From Christensenella sp. UBA941 (GTDB lineage: Bacteria; Bacillota; Clostridia; Christensenellales; UBA941): a stretch of DNA of 6,892 nt. The notes beneath the pieces were generated by a model. The model did no database searches, was not told the origin of the DNA, and saw nothing but the letters and a program-made list of their open reading frames with translations. Positions 5,992 through 6,892 of the stretch are shown in pieces. The DNA lies in assembly GCA_002293365.1 (NCBI GenBank), contig DBDD01000030.1, forward strand, positions 1-6,892, written 5' to 3'. Every line of letters begins with the position of its first letter. The first letter of the stretch is position 1. The position numbers were made by a program, and so were the translations under genes.

Positions 5992-6503
5992 CGCACCAAA
6001 AGATAGAAGTTCGAAAGGCGACGGCGACAGATATCCCCGCAATCGCCGAGATTACGCTCGAAGCGTTCGATAAATACGCGCGCGACCTTGGCCAGCCGGA
6101 AAAGGTCTACGCCCTGAAGGAAGGCCCGGATGTCATCGCGCGCGACATAGAGCAAAAGATCGTCTTCATTGCATTGCTCGACGGCGAGCCCGTCGGCTCG
6201 ATACGCTACGAGGTTTTGCCGAGCGGCATAGCGTATATAAGCCGATTCGGCGTCAAGCTCATCGCGCAAGGCTGCGGGCTCGGCCGCAGGCTGATTCAGG
6301 CCGTCGTGAGCGATTGCAATCAAAACGGCCTGGAAGCCATAGCACTGCATACGAGCTCGCGCATGGCGAGCCTCATACGCTTCTACTACGGCCAGGGCTT
6401 CTACATCCACTCGACGGACTTTTCTCGCGGGTACGTCCGAGCCTTGCTCGCAAAGCCTTTAAACGAGCGCGCGATGGATTTCGATTTTGACAGTATGGTA
6501 TAA
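5988..6503 (+). CDS. GNAT-family N-acetyltransferase, last gene of the arginine operon; possible acetylglutamate synthase
   Basis: This 171-residue cytoplasmic protein is a single-domain acetyl-CoA-dependent acetyltransferase. The N-terminus (EVRKATATDIPAIAEITLEA, 7-26) is the usual GNAT beta1-alpha1 start. Motif A with the acetyl-CoA pyrophosphate loop is FGVKLIAQGCGLGRRL at 87-102 (Gln94 to Arg100 fit Q/R-x-x-G-x-G). Motif B is ALHTSSRMASLIRFYYGQGF at 119-138. The substrate cannot be read from the sequence. Short stand-alone GNAT acetylglutamate synthases are known (the Mycobacterium tuberculosis Rv2747 type and Campylobacter ArgO). This gene overlaps argF in an operon lacking argJ, so that role is a reasonable guess. 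Alternatives include acetylation of another amino acid, a polyamine or a protein. It ends 4 bases from the convergent HIT gene. Confidence 0.85.
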   Translation: MTHQKIEVRKATATDIPAIAEITLEAFDKYARDLGQPEKVYALKEGPDVIARDIEQKIVFIALLDGEPVGSIRYEVLPSGIAYISRFGVKLIAQGCGLGRRLIQAVVSDCNQNGLEAIALHTSSRMASLIRFYYGQGFYIHSTDFSRGYVRALLAKPLNERAMDFDFDSMV

Positions 6504-6507
6504 AAAC

Positions 6508-6849
6508 TCAGCCCGGAGGCCAACCAAGGCTGCGCCCGCCCAAAAGATGCAAGTGCAGATGCATGACCGATTGGCCGCCGTCCGAGCCGGTATTGAATAC
6601 CGCGCGGAAGCCCGTTTCGGCGATGCCCAGCTCTTTGGCGAGCTTTTTGGCCGTCAATAGCATATGGCCTAAAAGCGCCGCGTCCTCCTCCTTTGCCTCT
6701 AAGAGCGATTCGATGTGTCTTTTTGGGATGATGAGCACATGCTCGGGCGCTTGCTTCATTATATCGCGAAACGCCAGGACTTTCTCGTCCTCATAGACGA
6801 TATCGCCCGGTATCTCTCGGTTCATGATCGCGCAAAAAATGCAGTCCAT
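6508..6849 (-). CDS. HIT-family (HINT/PKCI-type) nucleotide hydrolase
   Basis: The 113-residue protein is a complete small histidine-triad hydrolase. Relatives split nucleoside phosphoramidates such as AMP-NH2 or AMP-lysine; the physiological substrate is usually unknown. It begins with DCIFCAIMNREIP (2-14), including the Cys3/Cys6 pair typical of the zinc-binding HINT subgroup. It carries HVLIIPKRHI at 37-46 and the histidine triad MHLHLHLLGG (96-105; His97, His99, His101), with His101 the expected nucleophile. It closes with the family-typical GRSLGWPPG tail (105-113). The ATG is preceded by AAAGGGG at good spacing. Only 43 bases of upstream sequence are visible and I see no credible promoter in them. 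The gene is convergent with the arginine operon and probably not part of it functionally. Confidence 0.95.
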   Translation of the reverse strand: MDCIFCAIMNREIPGDIVYEDEKVLAFRDIMKQAPEHVLIIPKRHIESLLEAKEEDAALLGHMLLTAKKLAKELGIAETGFRAVFNTGSDGGQSVMHLHLHLLGGRSLGWPPG

Positions 6850-6892
6850 ATAGAAACCCCTTTCATATCTGAATCATGACCACCACTTCAAG

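Noticed and set aside
6862..6891. TTGAAG and TATGAA on the minus strand as a promoter for the HIT gene
   Set aside because: Transcription would begin inside or after the GGGG ribosome site, leaving the start codon without it.

Overview
The window looks like a chromosomal segment from a bacterium of the Clostridia type (Bacillota). The reasons are strong purine-rich Shine-Dalgarno sites before nearly every gene, tight gene packing, an arginine-inhibitable type of acetylglutamate kinase, and small stem-loop repeats of a kind I associate with clostridial genomes. GC content is moderate, with many GCG, CGC and GGC codons. This placement is an inference; no rRNA or other phylogenetic marker is present.

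Layout from left to right. Positions 1-123 hold the last 40 codons of a plus-strand gene, possibly an HD-domain phosphohydrolase. Positions 144-1553 (minus strand) encode a membrane-anchored HlyD/RND-type periplasmic adaptor (membrane fusion) protein with an unusual acidic insert. Its transporter partner is not in the window. Positions 1554-1769 form a divergent control region. It has a TATAAT promoter for the arginine genes, two tandem ArgR-like operators lying across that promoter, and a weaker back-to-back promoter for the adaptor gene.

The core is an arginine biosynthesis operon on the plus strand: argC (1770-2804), argB (2905-3768), argD (3840-5036) and argF (5047-5991). Together they encode the steps from N-acetylglutamate to N-acetylornithine, plus ornithine to citrulline. 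A GNAT acetyltransferase (5988-6503) overlaps argF by four bases and ends the operon. The usual argJ, which makes acetylglutamate and removes the acetyl group from acetylornithine, is absent between argC and argB. The GNAT protein is therefore a candidate acetylglutamate synthase, although that is only an inference. A minus-strand HIT-family hydrolase (6508-6849) converges on the operon's end.

The most distinctive non-coding structure is a pair of related palindromic elements in two consecutive operon gaps. One, between argC and argB, is a 72-bp inverted pair with perfect 25-bp arms, each arm itself a small hairpin. The other, between argB and argD, is a single 31-bp stem-loop. The two share flanking bases (TGTAG before, GCA after) but have different, internally complementary stems, which suggests a structure-defined repeat family.
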